Shown: positions 20,839 through 32,789 of the stretch, piece by piece
Numbering within the stretch: position 1 is the stretch's first letter
Layout: each line of letters begins with the position of its first letter
Assembly (NCBI RefSeq): GCF_029407905.1
Contig: NC_073624.1
Span: forward strand, 109,120,001-109,184,000
DNA: 64,000 nt
Source: Bubalus kerabau
Lineage: Eukaryota > Chordata > Mammalia > Artiodactyla > Bovidae
Direction of reading: 5' to 3'
Translations under genes and position numbers: made by a program
Notes under the pieces: model-generated
What the model was told of the DNA's origin: nothing
The model's input: the letters and a program-made list of their open reading frames with translations, nothing else
Database searches by the model: none

Positions 20839-22162
20839 AGTTAAACTGGTACAATTCATATTAGAGTATTGTAATCTCCATGGAGACTACAAAAAAAATA
20901 GCTATAAAATTATATCAAAAGGGTATGAGAAATCAATTTAAAGATCTCACTAAAAAAATTAACCAAACAAATATGCAGGGCAGTAATGCAGAGAATAAGA
21001 CACAAAAATGCTATGAAGTATATTTTTTAAAAAAAACTGCAAAATGACAGAAATAAATTACTATAAATACTATATAAATAAACTACATCTTTCTTTCAAA
21101 AGTCAGAGTTTGGTAGATATAACAACTATAAACATGTATGAGCCTAATAACAGATCATCATAACATATGAAACAAAACTGATGGATTTGAAGAGAGAAAT
21201 AGGCTATAATAAGTTGGAGCCATCAATATCTCAATCACAATAAAGGATTGAACAACCAGACAGAAGATAAAAAAGAAAACAGAGGACTTAACAATATACA
21301 CCAAGTATAACTGACATTGAGAGAACACTCTACCAGAGCAAATACATATTCTTCTCAAGTGTGCATAGGACATTTTCATGATAGATCTCAATATATTTGA
21401 AATATTTAAAATATTAAAATATAAATACTGACACGTTAGCCTCAATAAATTTAAGAAGATAAATATGCAAAGTATCTTATCTGATCACATTGGAAAAAAT
21501 TTTTAAATCAATAACAAAAGGAAATGTGGAAAATTCACAACTTTGTAGAAATTAAAGGACACTCTTCAAAATAATCTATGGATCAAGGAGACAAATACAA
21601 ATGAGAACAAAATATACTAAGACTTATGGAACAGAGTAAAACTGATGCCAAGTTGGGAATCTATAGCTGTAAATTCTTACAATAAAAAATAAGAAAGGTC
21701 TAAAATGAATAACGTAACTTTACAACATAAGGAATTAGAATACAAACAAACAAAACCCAAAAGTGGTAGAAGGAAGAAAATAATAGAAAAAAATTACAAA
21801 TCATTGAAACCAAAAGTTGTTTCTTCACACACACACACAAAAATCAACAGACCTTCAGCCAGATGAACTAAGATAAAGAGAGAAAATGCAAATTACAAAA
21901 ATTAGAAATGAAAATGGGAATATTACTACCAATTCTAGAGAAGATATTATTATAAAGTATTATGAACATATGTATACCCACAAATTGGATAACACAGATG
22001 GAATAGACAAATTCCTAGAAAAAACAAAATCTACCAAGATTAAATCATGAAGAAATAGTAAATCTAAATAGATGTATATTTAATAGAAGGCTGAATCAGT
22101 AATCAAAAATTTCTCAACAAGCCATTGGCTTCACTGGAGAATTCTACAACATATTTAAAAAA

Positions 22163-23029
22163 CTAACTTATATGCATATTACATCATGAGAAACTCTGGG
22201 CTGGAAGAAGCACAAGCTGGAATCAAGATTGCCAGGAGAAATATCAATAACCTTAGATATGCAGATGACACCACCCTTATGGCAGAAAGTGAAGAGGAAC
22301 TCAAAAGCCTCTTGATGAAAGTGAAAGACGAGAGTGAAAAAGTTGGCTTAAAGCTCAACATTCAGAAAACGAAGATCATGGCATCTGGTCCCATCAATTC
22401 ATGGCCAAGAGATGGGGAAACAGTGTCAGACTTTATTTTTGGGGGGCTCCAAAATCACTGCAGATGGTGATTGCAACCATGAAATTAAAAGACGCTTACT
22501 GCTTGGAAGGAAAGTTATGACCAACCTAGATAGCATGTTCAAAAGCAGAGACATTACTTTGCCAATAAAGGTCCGTCTAGTCAAGGCTATGGTTTTTCCA
22601 GTGGTCATGTATGGATGTGAGAGTTGGACTGTGAAGAAAGCTTATCGCCAAAGAATGCATGCTTTTGAACTGTGGTGTTGGAGAAGACTCTTGAAAGTCC
22701 CTTAGACTACAAGGAGATACAACCAGTCCATTCCAAGGGAGATCAGTCCTGGGTGTTCTTTGGAAGGAATGACGCTAAAGCTGAAACTCCAGTACTTTGG
22801 CCATCTCATGTAAGAGTTGACTCATTGGAAAAGACTCTGATGCTGGGAGGGATTGGGGGCTGGAAGAGAAGGGGACGACAGAGGATGAAATGGCTGGATG
22901 GCATCACTGACTCGATGGATGCGAGTTTGAGTAAACTCTGGGAGTTGGAGATGGACAGGGAGGCCTGGCATGCTGCAATTCATGGGGACGCAAAGAGTCG
23001 AACATGACTGAGTGACTGAACTGAACTGA
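22163..23029 (+). mobile_element. BovB LINE, 5'-truncated, in old L1
   Basis: Starts in the RT palm (ttatatgcatattacatcat) and runs to the ACTGA tail. The frame 22186-22470 keeps an intact YADD at 22258-22269. A shift near 22435-22447 leads into 22412-22705. Fairly young by appearance. Confidence 0.92.
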
Positions 23030-23523
23030 ATGCCAATCCATCTCAAATATTTCTAAAAGGAGGTAGCAAGTCCTAAGTGATTCTATGGAGCCAGCATTAA
23101 TCCTGAAACCAAAACTAGAGAAAGATACTTCAAGGGAAACAAAAAACAAACAAACAAAAAAAAACTGTAGATCATTGGTCAAATGATTTTTGGCAGGGGT
23201 GGCAAGACCATACAATGAAGAAAGAACAGTTTTTGTCAACAAATAGTATGGGGAAATTTTGATATGTTAATGCAGAAGAGGGAAATTGGATCCTTACTTA
23301 TATATAAAAATTATCCACAGAATAAAAGGCAACATCCAGAATGTGACAAAATATTTGCAAATAATATAAGGGATTATTATCCAGAATATATAAAGGACAC
23401 TTAAAATTCAACAAAAAAGTAGAAACAATTCAATTAAAAAATGGACAAAAGAGACATTTCTCCTAAGAGAATGTGTGAATAGCCGATAAGTACATGAGAT
23501 TATACTTAACATCACTATTCATT

Positions 23524-24285
23524 CAGTTCAGTTCAGTCGCTCAGTCGTTTCCGACTCTTTATGTCCCCATGAATCGCAGCATGCCAGGCCTCCCTGTCCA
23601 TCACCAACTCCTGGAGTTCACTCAAACTCATATCCATCGAGTCAGTGATGCCATCCAGCCATCTCATCCTCTGTCATCCCCTTCTCCTCCTGTCCCCAAT
23701 CCCTCCCAGTGTCAGAGTCTTTTCCAATGAGTCAACTCTTCACATGAGGTGGCCAAAGTACTGGAATTTCAACTTTAGCATCAGTCCTTCCAATGAACAC
23801 CCAGGACTGATCTCCTTTATGATGGACTGGTTGGATCTCCTTGCAGTCCAAGGGACTCTCAAGAGTCTTCTCCAACACCACAGTTCAAAAGCATCAATTC
23901 TTCAGTTCTCAGCTTTCTTCACAGTCAAACTCTCACATCCATACATGACCACAGGAAAAACCACAGCCTTGACTAGATAGACCTTTGTTGGCAAATTAAT
24001 GTCTCTGCTTTTGAACACGCTATCTAGGTTGGTCATAACTTTCCTTCCAAGGAGTAAGCGTCTTTTAATTTCCTGGCTGCAGTCACCATCTGCAGTGATT
24101 TTTGAGCCCAAAAAAAAACAAAGTCTAATACTGTTTCCACTGTTTCCCCATCTCTTGGCCATGAATTGATGGGACCAGATGCCATGATCTTAGTTTTCCG
24201 AATGTTGAGCTTTAAGCCAACTTTTTCACTGTTATTTTCTTCTAATAAGTGTAATGCCAATCACATGTTCCAGAACTTAATCTAG
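23524..24285 (-). mobile_element. BovB LINE, antisense, with 5' filler
   Basis: Reverse complement of the BovB 3' 700 or so bases (23524 to about 24229), followed by about 56 bases (24230-24285) that are not BovB. The whole is enclosed by cactattcatt at 23513-23523 and 24286-24296. The minus-strand frame 23902-24162 covers the RT thumb. Confidence 0.9.
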
Positions 24286-24669
24286 CACTATTCATTAGAG
24301 AAATGCAAATCAAATCTACAATATACCACTTTACATCCATTAAAATGACTACTATCATAAAGAAACAGAACACATATCCTGGCAAAGATGTGAAGGAATT
24401 GGTTCATACCCTTGAGCATAATTAATGGGGATGTAAAATGGTACAGTCACTCTAGAAAACAGTATGGTGATTCCTGAAAAAATTGAAAATAGAACAAGAG
24501 CATGGTCCAGCAATTCCACTTCTGGGTATATATACCCATGAGAATTGAAACTAATGTCTTAAAGTGGCATGTGTACACCAATTTATAGCAGTGTTGCTCA
24601 CAACAGCTCAAATAAGGAAACAACACAAATGGCCATGGACAGATAAATGGATAAGCAAAATGTGGCACG

Positions 24670-24706
<37 letters not shown>

Positions 24707-25085
24707 CGGAATATTATTCAGCCTTAAAAGGAAGAAAATTTTGCAATAGGGTACAACAATGATGAACTTTGAGAACATTATGCTATGTGAAATGTGCAAG
24801 TCACAAAAAGACAAGTACTGATTTCATTTATATGAGATATTTAGGGGGTCAAATTACATAGTACAATGAAAGTACAATGGTAGTTTACAGGGCTCAGGGA
24901 AGGGATATTTGGAAGTTATTGTTTAATGGAAATAGAGTTTCAGAAAATAATCATGGGGATGGATGGTGGTGGTGGGTGCACAACAATTTGAATGCATTTA
25001 AAAATCACTGAATCGTAAACTTTAAAATGGTTAAGATGGTACATTTTATGTTAAGTGTATTTTATGACAATAAAAAATAATAAAT

Positions 25086-25225
25086 AGAACACACTCACAT
25101 GCACACTCCACATTCTACAAGGACAGAAGCTTCCGTGTTCGGGTCCTTTCTAGACTGTGTCTTCTGTATCACTTCATCTGTCTATTCTTTATCCTTTAAA
25201 GTATCTTTTTACAGTAAACTAGTAG
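25086..25225. other. Spacer
   Basis: No feature recognised between the old L1 end and the BOV-A2. Confidence 0.4.
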
Positions 25226-25481
25226 GTAATGGCACCCCACTCCAGTACTCTTGCCTGGAAAATCCCATGGACGGAGGAGCCTGGTAGGCTGCAGACCATG
25301 GGGTCGCGAAGAGTTGGACACCACTAAGCGACTTCATTTCACTTTTCCCTTTCATGCATTGGAGAGGGAAATGGCAACCCACTCCAGTGCTCTTGCCTGG
25401 AGAATCCCAGGGATGGGGGAGCCTGGTGGGCCACCGTCTATGGGGTTGCACAGAGTCGGACACGACTGAAGCGACTTAGTA
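25226..25481 (+). mobile_element. BOV-A2 SINE dimer
   Basis: Two BovA units joined at the aagcgacttcatttcactttt linker. It lacks the usual CAG tail and ends gcgacttagtaat. Confidence 0.92.
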
Positions 25482-25621
25482 ATATAACAGGTTAAAAAAA
25501 GAAAAAAATAGTATATTCAAACATACCAATGCATTTAAATTCACCTGCTGTACCTCTAAACAATGTGTTTATCCCTAAGAGCTATTTGGTCTCTCAAATT
25601 TGTTTTGTCTCTATTTCTCAG

Positions 25622-25809
25622 GTTTCCCTCATGGCTTAGCTGGTAAAGAATCTATCTGCAATGTGGGAGACCTGGCTTCAATCCCTGGGTTGGGAAGATC
25701 CCATGGAGAATGGAATGGCTACCTACTCCAGTATTCCGACCTGGAGAATTCCATGGACTGTATAGTCTATGTGGGTTGCAAAGAGTTGGACACGACTGAG
25801 CTACTTTCA
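25622..25809 (+). mobile_element. Bov-tA SINE
   Basis: Full head and body. Flanked by a perfect 11-bp duplication ctatttctcag at 25611-25621 and 25810-25820. Confidence 0.95.
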
Positions 25810-25820
25810 CTATTTCTCAG

Positions 25821-25995
25821 ACATTAAGAACCCACCTGCCAATACAGGAGACACAGATTCAATCCCTGAGTCAGGACAATCCCTTGGAGTAGGAAATGGC
25901 AACCCACTCCAGTATTCTTGCCTGGGAAATTCCATGGACAGAAGAGACTGGTGCACTATAGTCCATGGTGTCGCAAAGAGTTGGACATGACTGAG
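25821..25995 (+). mobile_element. Older Bov-tA SINE
   Basis: Starts part-way into the tRNA-like head (aagaacccacctgccaatac) and ends tgactgagcacacatac. It abuts the younger Bov-tA on its left and a BOV-A2 trimer on its right. Confidence 0.82.
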
Positions 25996-26007
25996 CACAC
26001 ATACATA

Positions 26008-26428
26008 CTGCTGCTGCTGCTGCTAAGTCACTTCAGTCGTGTCCGACTCTGTGCAACCCCATAGACAGCAGCCCACCAGGCTCCCCCATCCCTGGGATTC
26101 TCCAGGCAAGAACACTGGAGTGGGTTGCCATTTCCTTCTCCAAGGCATGAAAGTGAAAAGTTAAAGTGAAGTCGCTCAGTCGTGTCCGACTCTTAGCGAC
26201 CCCATGGACTGCAGCCTACCAGGCTCCTCCGTCTATGGGATTTTCCAGGCAAGAACACTGGAGTGGGTTGCCATTTCCTTCTCCAATGCATGAAAGTGAA
26301 AAGTGAAAGTGAAGTTACTCAATCGTGTCTGACTCTTCGTGACCCCATGGGCTGCAGCCTACCGGGCTCCTCCGTCCATGGGATTTTCCAGGCAAGAGTA
26401 CTGGAGTGGGGTGCCATTGCCTTCTCCA
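26008..26428 (-). mobile_element. BOV-A2 trimer, antisense
   Basis: Three BovA units, about 26008-26142, 26143-26286 and 26287-26428, where the usual element has two. The middle unit has the left-unit start and the right-unit end. The whole is flanked by a perfect 12-bp duplication cacacatacata at 25996-26007 and 26429-26440. The CTG run at 26008-26024 is the reverse of the CAG tail. Confidence 0.93.
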
Positions 26429-26440
26429 CACACATACATA

Positions 26441-27059
26441 ACGTAATGAATATACCAAATGTTGGAAGTAAATATTTTTTCAGAACCAGTTGAGAGAGAA
26501 ATGCAACAATGAATATGTATTTTCTTTTCTCCTATTAAGTTGTTGAAGAACACAGTGGGACTCATATGAGTTAAGTGGCTCTTCTTGAAACAGTCATCAA
26601 TTTAAAAATAGCCACAGGAAATCTTGGCTTATAGAGCAAACATACATAGCCAGAGTGACTGCTCACACTAATCTGAGATGGAAAGGGAGGTCAGAGACCA
26701 AATGCATAATGCAGATATGTATTTTTTACACAAATTAGCTCCACCCAAGTGAAAAAATATGTACTGATACTTTTCATTTCACAACTAAGAAAGTCATTCC
26801 TTCATGAGGAGGAGTAAAAGTTAAACTAGAAGTTCTGAGTGCTGTTTTATTGCATGTTAAAAAAGGCTTTCTATCTTAAAAGCTGTGAAAGACTAAGGCT
26901 TGTTGCAAATCTGAAATAAAGTTACAGATGATACATTTTGGGAGGTTGCATCAATTTTAGAATTCTAAAGTACTAGGTCCATCAGATGGACAAAGAGAAG
27001 AGCCCTCCACAGAAAAAAATTGACATGGGCCAAGTATAGAAGCACAAAACAGTCTGTCA
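26441..27059. other. Low-repeat spacer
   Basis: Apparently single-copy, with no feature supported. Confidence 0.4.
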
Positions 27060-27700
27060 ATGGACCACTGTAAGTTAAACACACAATTGGAAGAAAGCTT
27101 TGGCAGAAATGCATTAAGACAGGCAGGAAAGAAGCCAGATCATTTAAGGCCTTACATGCCAGCTAAAGAATTTGAGCATTATTGCGAAGGCTATAGAGAA
27201 CAATTAGGGGTTTTAAGGTGGCTTAGAAATCAGATTTCAATATTAGATCATTTTAATTCCATTATGAATAAGGGATGGAAGATTTGGAGGGCTGAAAGTA
27301 CAGTAATAAAAGGAGAATACTAACAGGGACCAAGGAGAAATGATGAGACTCTGGATAATTCAGTATACATAAAGGAGTTAAATTTTAAGAACTGTTTAGG
27401 AGATGGCATAAGACTTGATGATTTGAACAAGATAAGTAAGAGGAAGAGTCCTGGCTGACTTCTAGATTTCATTATTTATGATTGATCGAATGCCAGTGCC
27501 CATGAGCCTAATAAGGAGAAATGGAAAACGGGGGAAAATACAATGAGTTTGTGAATAAAGCTATTGACTTTCAAATGTTTAAGTACATGCAAGAAAAGAT
27601 ACTCAGTAAGGGTTTGATTATATCATTCTGGATCTCAGAAGATGGGACTCTGGTGGAAATATAGATTTATGAGTTATTAGCATATGCGGTTTATGAAAGA
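27060..27700 (+). repeat. Ancient mammalian repeat, copy 1 (family not assigned)
   Basis: Purine-rich sequence in a familiar order: catttaaggccttacatgcc, ggggttttaaggtgg, agaggaagagtcctggctga, atatagatttatgagttatt. The same order recurs in pieces at 30000-30420 and 32790-33890. I recognise the pattern as a common old mammalian repeat but cannot name it safely. The open frame 27060-27323 is incidental. Confidence 0.55.
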
Positions 27701-28079
27701 TAATTTGGAAAAAACATACAGAATGAAAATAGAACGTAACTAAGAAAACATTATCATTTAAGAATGTGGTTAGCAACACAAAATGTAATAGAACACCCAA
27801 TAAATAGTAACATTTAAAATGGTTTCCAAATCTACAAATAATATATCCTAGGGAGGATGTGAAGAAAAGGGAATCCTCTTGCAGTGTTATGGGGATGTAA
27901 ATTGATACAGCCACTATGAAAAACAGTATGGAGGTTCCTTAAAAAACTAAAAATAGAACTACCATGTGACCCAGCAATCCCACAATTGGGCGTATACCCT
28001 GAGAAAACAAAAGTTCAAACAGACACATGTACCCCAATGTTAATAGCAGCACTATTTAGAATAGCTAGGACATGGAAGC

Positions 28080-28883
28080 TGGAGAAGGCAATGGCACCCC
28101 ACTCCAGTACTTTTTTTTTTTTAATTTTATTTTATTTTTAAACTTTGCATAATTGTATTAGTTTTGCCAAATATCAAAATGAATCCGCCACAGGTATACA
28201 TGTGTTCCCCATCCCGAACCCTCCTCCCTCCTCCCTCCCCATTCCATCCCTCTGGGTTGTCCCAGTGCACCAGCCCCAAGCATCCAGTATCATGCATCAA
28301 ACCTGGACTGGCAACTCGTTTCATACATGATATTTTACATGTTTCAATGCCATTCTCCCAAATCTTCCCACCCTCTCCCTCTCCCACAGAGTCCATAAGA
28401 CTGTTCTCTACATCAGTGTCTCTTTTGCTGTCTCGTACACAGGGTTATTGTTACCATCTTTCTAAATTCCGTATATATGCATTAGTATACTGTATTGGTG
28501 TTTTTCTTTCTGGCTTACTTCACTCTGTATAATAGGCTCCAGTTTCATCCACCTCATTAGAACTGATTCAAATGTATTCTTTTTAATGGCTGAGTAATAC
28601 TCCATTGTGTATATGTACCACAGCTTTCTTATCCATTCATCTGCTGATGGACATCTAGGTTGCTTCCATGTCCTGGCTATTATAAACAGTGCTGCGATGA
28701 ATATTGGGGTACACGTGTCTCTTTCCCTTCTGGTTTCCTCAGTGTGTATGCCCAGCAGTGGGATTGCTGCCCACTCCAGTACTTTTGCCTAGAAAATCCC
28801 ATGGACGGAAGAGCCTGGTAGGCTGCAGTGCATGGGGTCACTAGAGTCAGACACGACTGAAGCAACTTAGCAGCAGCAGCAGC
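28080..28883 (+). mobile_element. BOV-A2-type SINE, itself interrupted by L1
   Basis: One BovA unit: left part 28081-28110, right part 28783-28883 with a CAG tail. The outer flanks aggacatggaagc at 28067-28079 and 28884-28896 are a perfect 13-bp target-site duplication in the host L1. Confidence 0.93.
28111..28769 (-). mobile_element. Ruminant L1 3' end, antisense, inside the SINE
   Basis: Begins with T12 and reads backwards through the L1 3' UTR into ORF2 (ggctgagtaatactccattg at 28588-28607). It is flanked by a perfect 13-bp duplication cccactccagtac at 28098-28110 and 28770-28782. Little diverged from the other two young L1 ends in the window. Confidence 0.95.
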
Positions 28884-29469
28884 AGGACATGGAAGCAACC
28901 TAAATGTTCAACAGATTAATGGATAAAGATGTGATGTGTGTGTATGTATGTGTGTGTATGTAATATATATGCACATATTATAATTGGTGTAAATATACAT
29001 ATATAATTGGTATAAATATATATACAACCTTCCATTGTACAATGGAACATTACTCAGTCATTACAAAGAGTGAAATAATACCCTTTGCAATAACAGGAAT
29101 GGACCTAGAGATTGTCATATTAAGTGAAATAAGTCAAAAAGAGAAAAAAAAACATATCGTGTCACTTATATGTGGATTCTAAAATATGACACAAATGAAC
29201 ATATCTACAAAACAGACTCACAGACATGGAGGACAGATTTGTGGTTGCCAAGAGTAAGGGCTGGGGGTGGAAGTGATTGGGAATTCAGGACTAACAGATA
29301 CAAACTATTATTTATAGGATGGATAAACAAAGTTCAATGGCAATATTCAACATCCTGTGATAAACATAGGGAAAAGAATATGAAATATATATGTGTGTAT
29401 ATATTCATATATATGTATATGTATGTATAACTCAGTCACTTTGTCACACAGCAAAAATTAACACATTTT

Positions 29470-29569
29470 CTTTTTTTTTAATTTTATTTTATTTTTAAAT
29501 TTTACATAATTGTATTAGTTTTGCCAAATATCAAAATGAATCCACCACAGGTATACATGTGTTCCCCAA
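29470..29569 (-). mobile_element. Short ruminant L1 3' end, antisense
   Basis: T-run followed by the reverse complement of about 90 bases of L1 3' end, nearly identical to 28111-28210. Flanked by acatttt at 29463-29469 and 29570-29576. It interrupts the tail of the older L1. Confidence 0.88.
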
Positions 29570-29694
29570 ACATTTTAAAACAATGTGATACTTCAGTAAA
29601 ATTAAAACATTTTAAAAAGGCTTATTTCTCTTACATAATTAGAAATCTAGAGGCCACTACTCCAGGGATTTTGCAATGGTTTAACACCACCTTC

Positions 29695-29835
29695 CGGAGA
29701 AGGCATTGGCAAACCACTCCAGTACTCTTGCCTGGAAAACCCCATGGATGGAGGAGCCTGGTGGACTGCAGTCCATGGGGTTGCTAAGAGTCGGACACGA
29801 CTGAGCAACTTCACTTTCACTTTTCACGTTCATCT
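29695..29835 (+). mobile_element. BOV-A2 left unit
   Basis: Single BovA unit from cggagaaggcattggcaaac to the gactgagcaacttcacttt linker. The second unit is absent. Confidence 0.9.
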
Positions 29836-29999
29836 AATGCATATATGCATCTCTGTCAGGCAAAGCTATTTTGCAATAAGGAAAGAATAACACAAATGAC
29901 ATCTCTATCTTGTGATTTTTTTTTTTTTTTTTAGTAGAGGAATACAGACAGTAAATAAAATGTAGTCGTACTGTCTGTCTAGATTGTCAGGTAATGAGA

Positions 30000-30420
30000 C
30001 ACACTTTGGATGCCATTGCCGTGAACAGAGATAATATTTGGTAGCCAAGTATAAAAGTTGTATAGGCATTTGGATAAACAAATCTGGATTCAGGGTGAGA
30101 TCTTTATTGAAGATGTGTATTTGAGAGTCAGCAGCACACAGATGGGATTTAAAACCAAAAGAATAAATATTAACAGAGGTCTGAATATTGAGTCTTGGGA
30201 CATCACCATCTATAGAGAATAGGGAGATGAAGAAGAATCAGCAAGAGAAACTCAGAGGAGTGACTAGTAAAATAGAAAGAGAACCAAGACAGAGTCTTTG
30301 GTCCAGAAGGCAAGTAAAGACTGACAGGCGAGTGGAATACAAAAAAAGTATATGGACAAAGAACAAGGAGCTAAAATGGATTAAAAATAATCATGAAATT
30401 ATTATTCTCTGGTAGTAAGC
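30000..30420 (+). repeat. Ancient mammalian repeat, copy 2 (family not assigned)
   Basis: Overlaps copy 1 at the tatttgagagtcagcagcac stretch and continues further: cttgggacatcaccatctat, gggagatgaagaagaatcag, agaaccaagacagag. The open frame 30188-30415 lies in it and has no coding support. Confidence 0.5.
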
Positions 30421-31174
30421 AGTTGGAGACAGAGTAAGTGGAACTGGAAAGGTATGAGAAATAATATGAGATATAAATTGATGCAGCTTAAATTTGGATT
30501 GAATTTTGGATAAGAGGGTGAGAAATGAGTTAAGCCTTAATTGCTTTTATGTGTTCTCCTGCTTCACATACTCATTTTGTCAACCTAGGTAGGTGATGAA
30601 TACTTGTAGAATCTTTCTCTTCAAACAGTTCCACCTCTAACATTCCCATTTTGGTTAATGATTTATTTGTCACAAAACACTCGTTAACAAAAGTGGGAGA
30701 ATTGGAGGTACAGCTATTCTTTCATTATGCCATACCCCTTTAAATCAGAATGTGAGTCTGTATATTCTCCAGAGGAGGAGATGGTATTCATTTGGATACA
30801 TCAGGAAGGAGTCAGGAATTAAGAAAATGTTTCTAAGTTACCACAGCCATGTTTACACTTACCTTTGCATTTTTCTATTAAAATGTTTATTCAATTCTAT
30901 ACTAAACTTTAAATAAACCTTTGAAATATCATACTTGTGGCTTCTTAAAATTTTCTATCAAGACACTGAGACATCAAAGGAATGTGAGAAGGTAAACCCA
31001 GGACCCACTACAAGTATCAAACTTGTTTCAAGTCAATATTTGGTTTTGAAAAATGCATATATTCTTTCATTCATTTTACTCTATGATTATTTCTATAAAT
31101 ACAGAATTTTGTTTTAAAAAATAAACATCTCCAGCAAGATGTATTATGCTTCACCTTGGTGTCCCATATGCCTT
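30421..31174. other. Low-repeat spacer
   Basis: No feature that I can support. Confidence 0.4.
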
Positions 31175-31181
31175 GCTAGCT

Positions 31182-31578
31182 CTTTTTATTTGCTTTAAGC
31201 TTTTTATTTTATATTGGGGTACAGCTGATTAACAATATTGTGATAGTTTCAGATGAAGAGCGAAGGGACGCAGCCATACATATACATGTATTCTCCCGCA
31301 AACTCCCCTTCCATCCAGGCTTCTATATAACATTGAGCAGAGTTCCTTGTGCTATAAGCAGGACCTTATTGGTTATCCACTTAAAATATAGCAATGTGTA
31401 CATGTCAGTCTCAAATTTCCTGTTTCCCTTCCCCTCTGGCAACGATAAACTCATTTACAATAGCCAAGACATGGAAGCAACTTAAAGGGCCATCAACAGA
31501 GGAATGGGTAAAGACAATGTGGTACTTATATACAATGGAATATTATTCAGCCATTTAAGAGAAAGAAATAATTCACAA
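31182..31578 (-). mobile_element. L1 insertion with inverted 5' part (twin priming)
   Basis: 31182 to about 31448 is antisense L1 3' UTR (ttggggtacagctgattaac, gcctggatggaagg reversed). From about 31452 to 31578 the sequence is sense-strand ORF2 C-terminus (caatagccaagacatggaag, ggaatattattcagcc), which lies upstream in L1. gctagct flanks the whole at 31175-31181 and 31579-31585. Confidence 0.85.
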
Positions 31579-31585
31579 GCTAGCT

Positions 31586-32789
31586 GCCTTTTAATGCAAG
31601 AGTTACATTTTCCATAACTGGAAGAAAACCCACTTGAGTAACCAGTCAGAGAGCCTTGCAAAGCTCAAGGTATTAGAAGTTGATTACAATTCAAATGAGC
31701 TTATATGTCAGTGATCAAGAGTCCATTGTTGTTGTTATCTGAGTTTGGGCTGTATTAATAATTAAAATTATTTTAATTGGGAAGCAAATTAAGTTTCCTC
31801 AGAAAATTATCCACACAGTTTAGATAACATGAATTATAAAAGCTGAGTTGAGACTTGAATAAAACATTTATCTGTGATATTTTGATCTCTCTCTCTGTGG
31901 GGCAGGAAGCACTGCATACTTTATTATCCCTCTTAACACTCCTTAAAAAAATTCTCATCCTGAATGGAAAAAAAGTTCTCAGCAAAAGGAGTTTATTTTG
32001 TTTCTGTCTGAGTTTTGAGGGAGATGTCTAGTTGTGTTTATTGTTTCTAAAAGTTTTGGCAGGACAAAGAAAAGCATTTTTGCTCATGAAAACCATTGGG
32101 GAAATTTAAATTAATACAAAGAGAATGAGAGCAAGGTTAGGCCATTCCTTTGAAGCTGGCTAGGCAATTCAAAGTCATAGGGCAGGGCATCGAAGAACCA
32201 TTGCCTAGGAAGGCCTCTCTCCACCCACATCAAGCTCTAATATATTTGGGATAAATTGTGTATCTAGTCCAACAGGCTTAAAATGTTTTATTTCAGATTG
32301 GCTGAGGTTGGAGTTGTTGTCCTTTTTATGACTTGAACATCATTTGTCTTTGTGTCTTTTTCCTCCCTGGTTGCCCTAGCTGATCTTTTCCAAGTCCCTT
32401 CCACATAAATGTATCCTTCCCCAAGTATTTTCCCTCTCATTTCTACTACCTCTGCCTTCTGATATTTTTTCTGTCACTGATCTAACTCACAAAATAACAT
32501 GCACACATTATCATACACATAGCCTCTCACACACCACTGTATTGGTAAATTTGACAGAGCAATCCATCGAAAAAAGCAAGGAGAAAAGCAGCATATATTT
32601 TGTTTAGCTTTAAGAGATGATGTGTTTGAGAAAACAGTCTGTAAATCTGTGTTCTGTCAAGTGTTCTAATCCACTCAACATTTTACATTAAATGTGTATA
32701 TTAAAATTGGGTAATGAAAATTACAACAGATAAAGAACTTCTTCAGATCTTCCCTTCAGATTCTAAGGCCCTTTATAGTGGGATATAAC
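31586..32789. other. Low-repeat DNA
   Basis: About 1.2 kb without recognised repeats. The short frame at 31773-31985 (minus) has no features. Confidence 0.4.

Larger units (their letters stand above)
20380..25085 (+). mobile_element. Old L1 (L1M-like) host of three insertions
   Basis: L1 pieces at 20380-20565, 20839-22162, 23030-23512 and 24297-25085 read in order from the inter-ORF region through ORF2 to the 3' UTR. They are split by a BOV-A2 (20566-20838), a BovB (22163-23029) and an antisense BovB (23524-24285). An (AC)n run sits at 24673-24705. Strongly diverged with no frame, and clearly older than its insertions. Confidence 0.82.
27845..29625 (+). mobile_element. L1 3' part hosting nested insertions
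   Basis: L1 pieces at 27845-28079, 28897-29469 and 29570-29625 read continuously from late ORF2 into the 3' UTR. They are interrupted by BOV-A2 (28080-28883) and by a short antisense L1 end (29470-29569). TG/TA microsatellite sequence lies at about 28930-29030 and 29385-29430. Confidence 0.85.

Noticed and set aside
26008..26428. CRISPR-like direct repeats
   Set aside because: The spaced similar units are the three BovA monomers of one SINE. There are no short identical repeats with unique spacers.
27060..27323. 87-residue plus-strand open frame
   Set aside because: It lies in an ancient repeat that recurs at 33000-33300 without a conserved frame.
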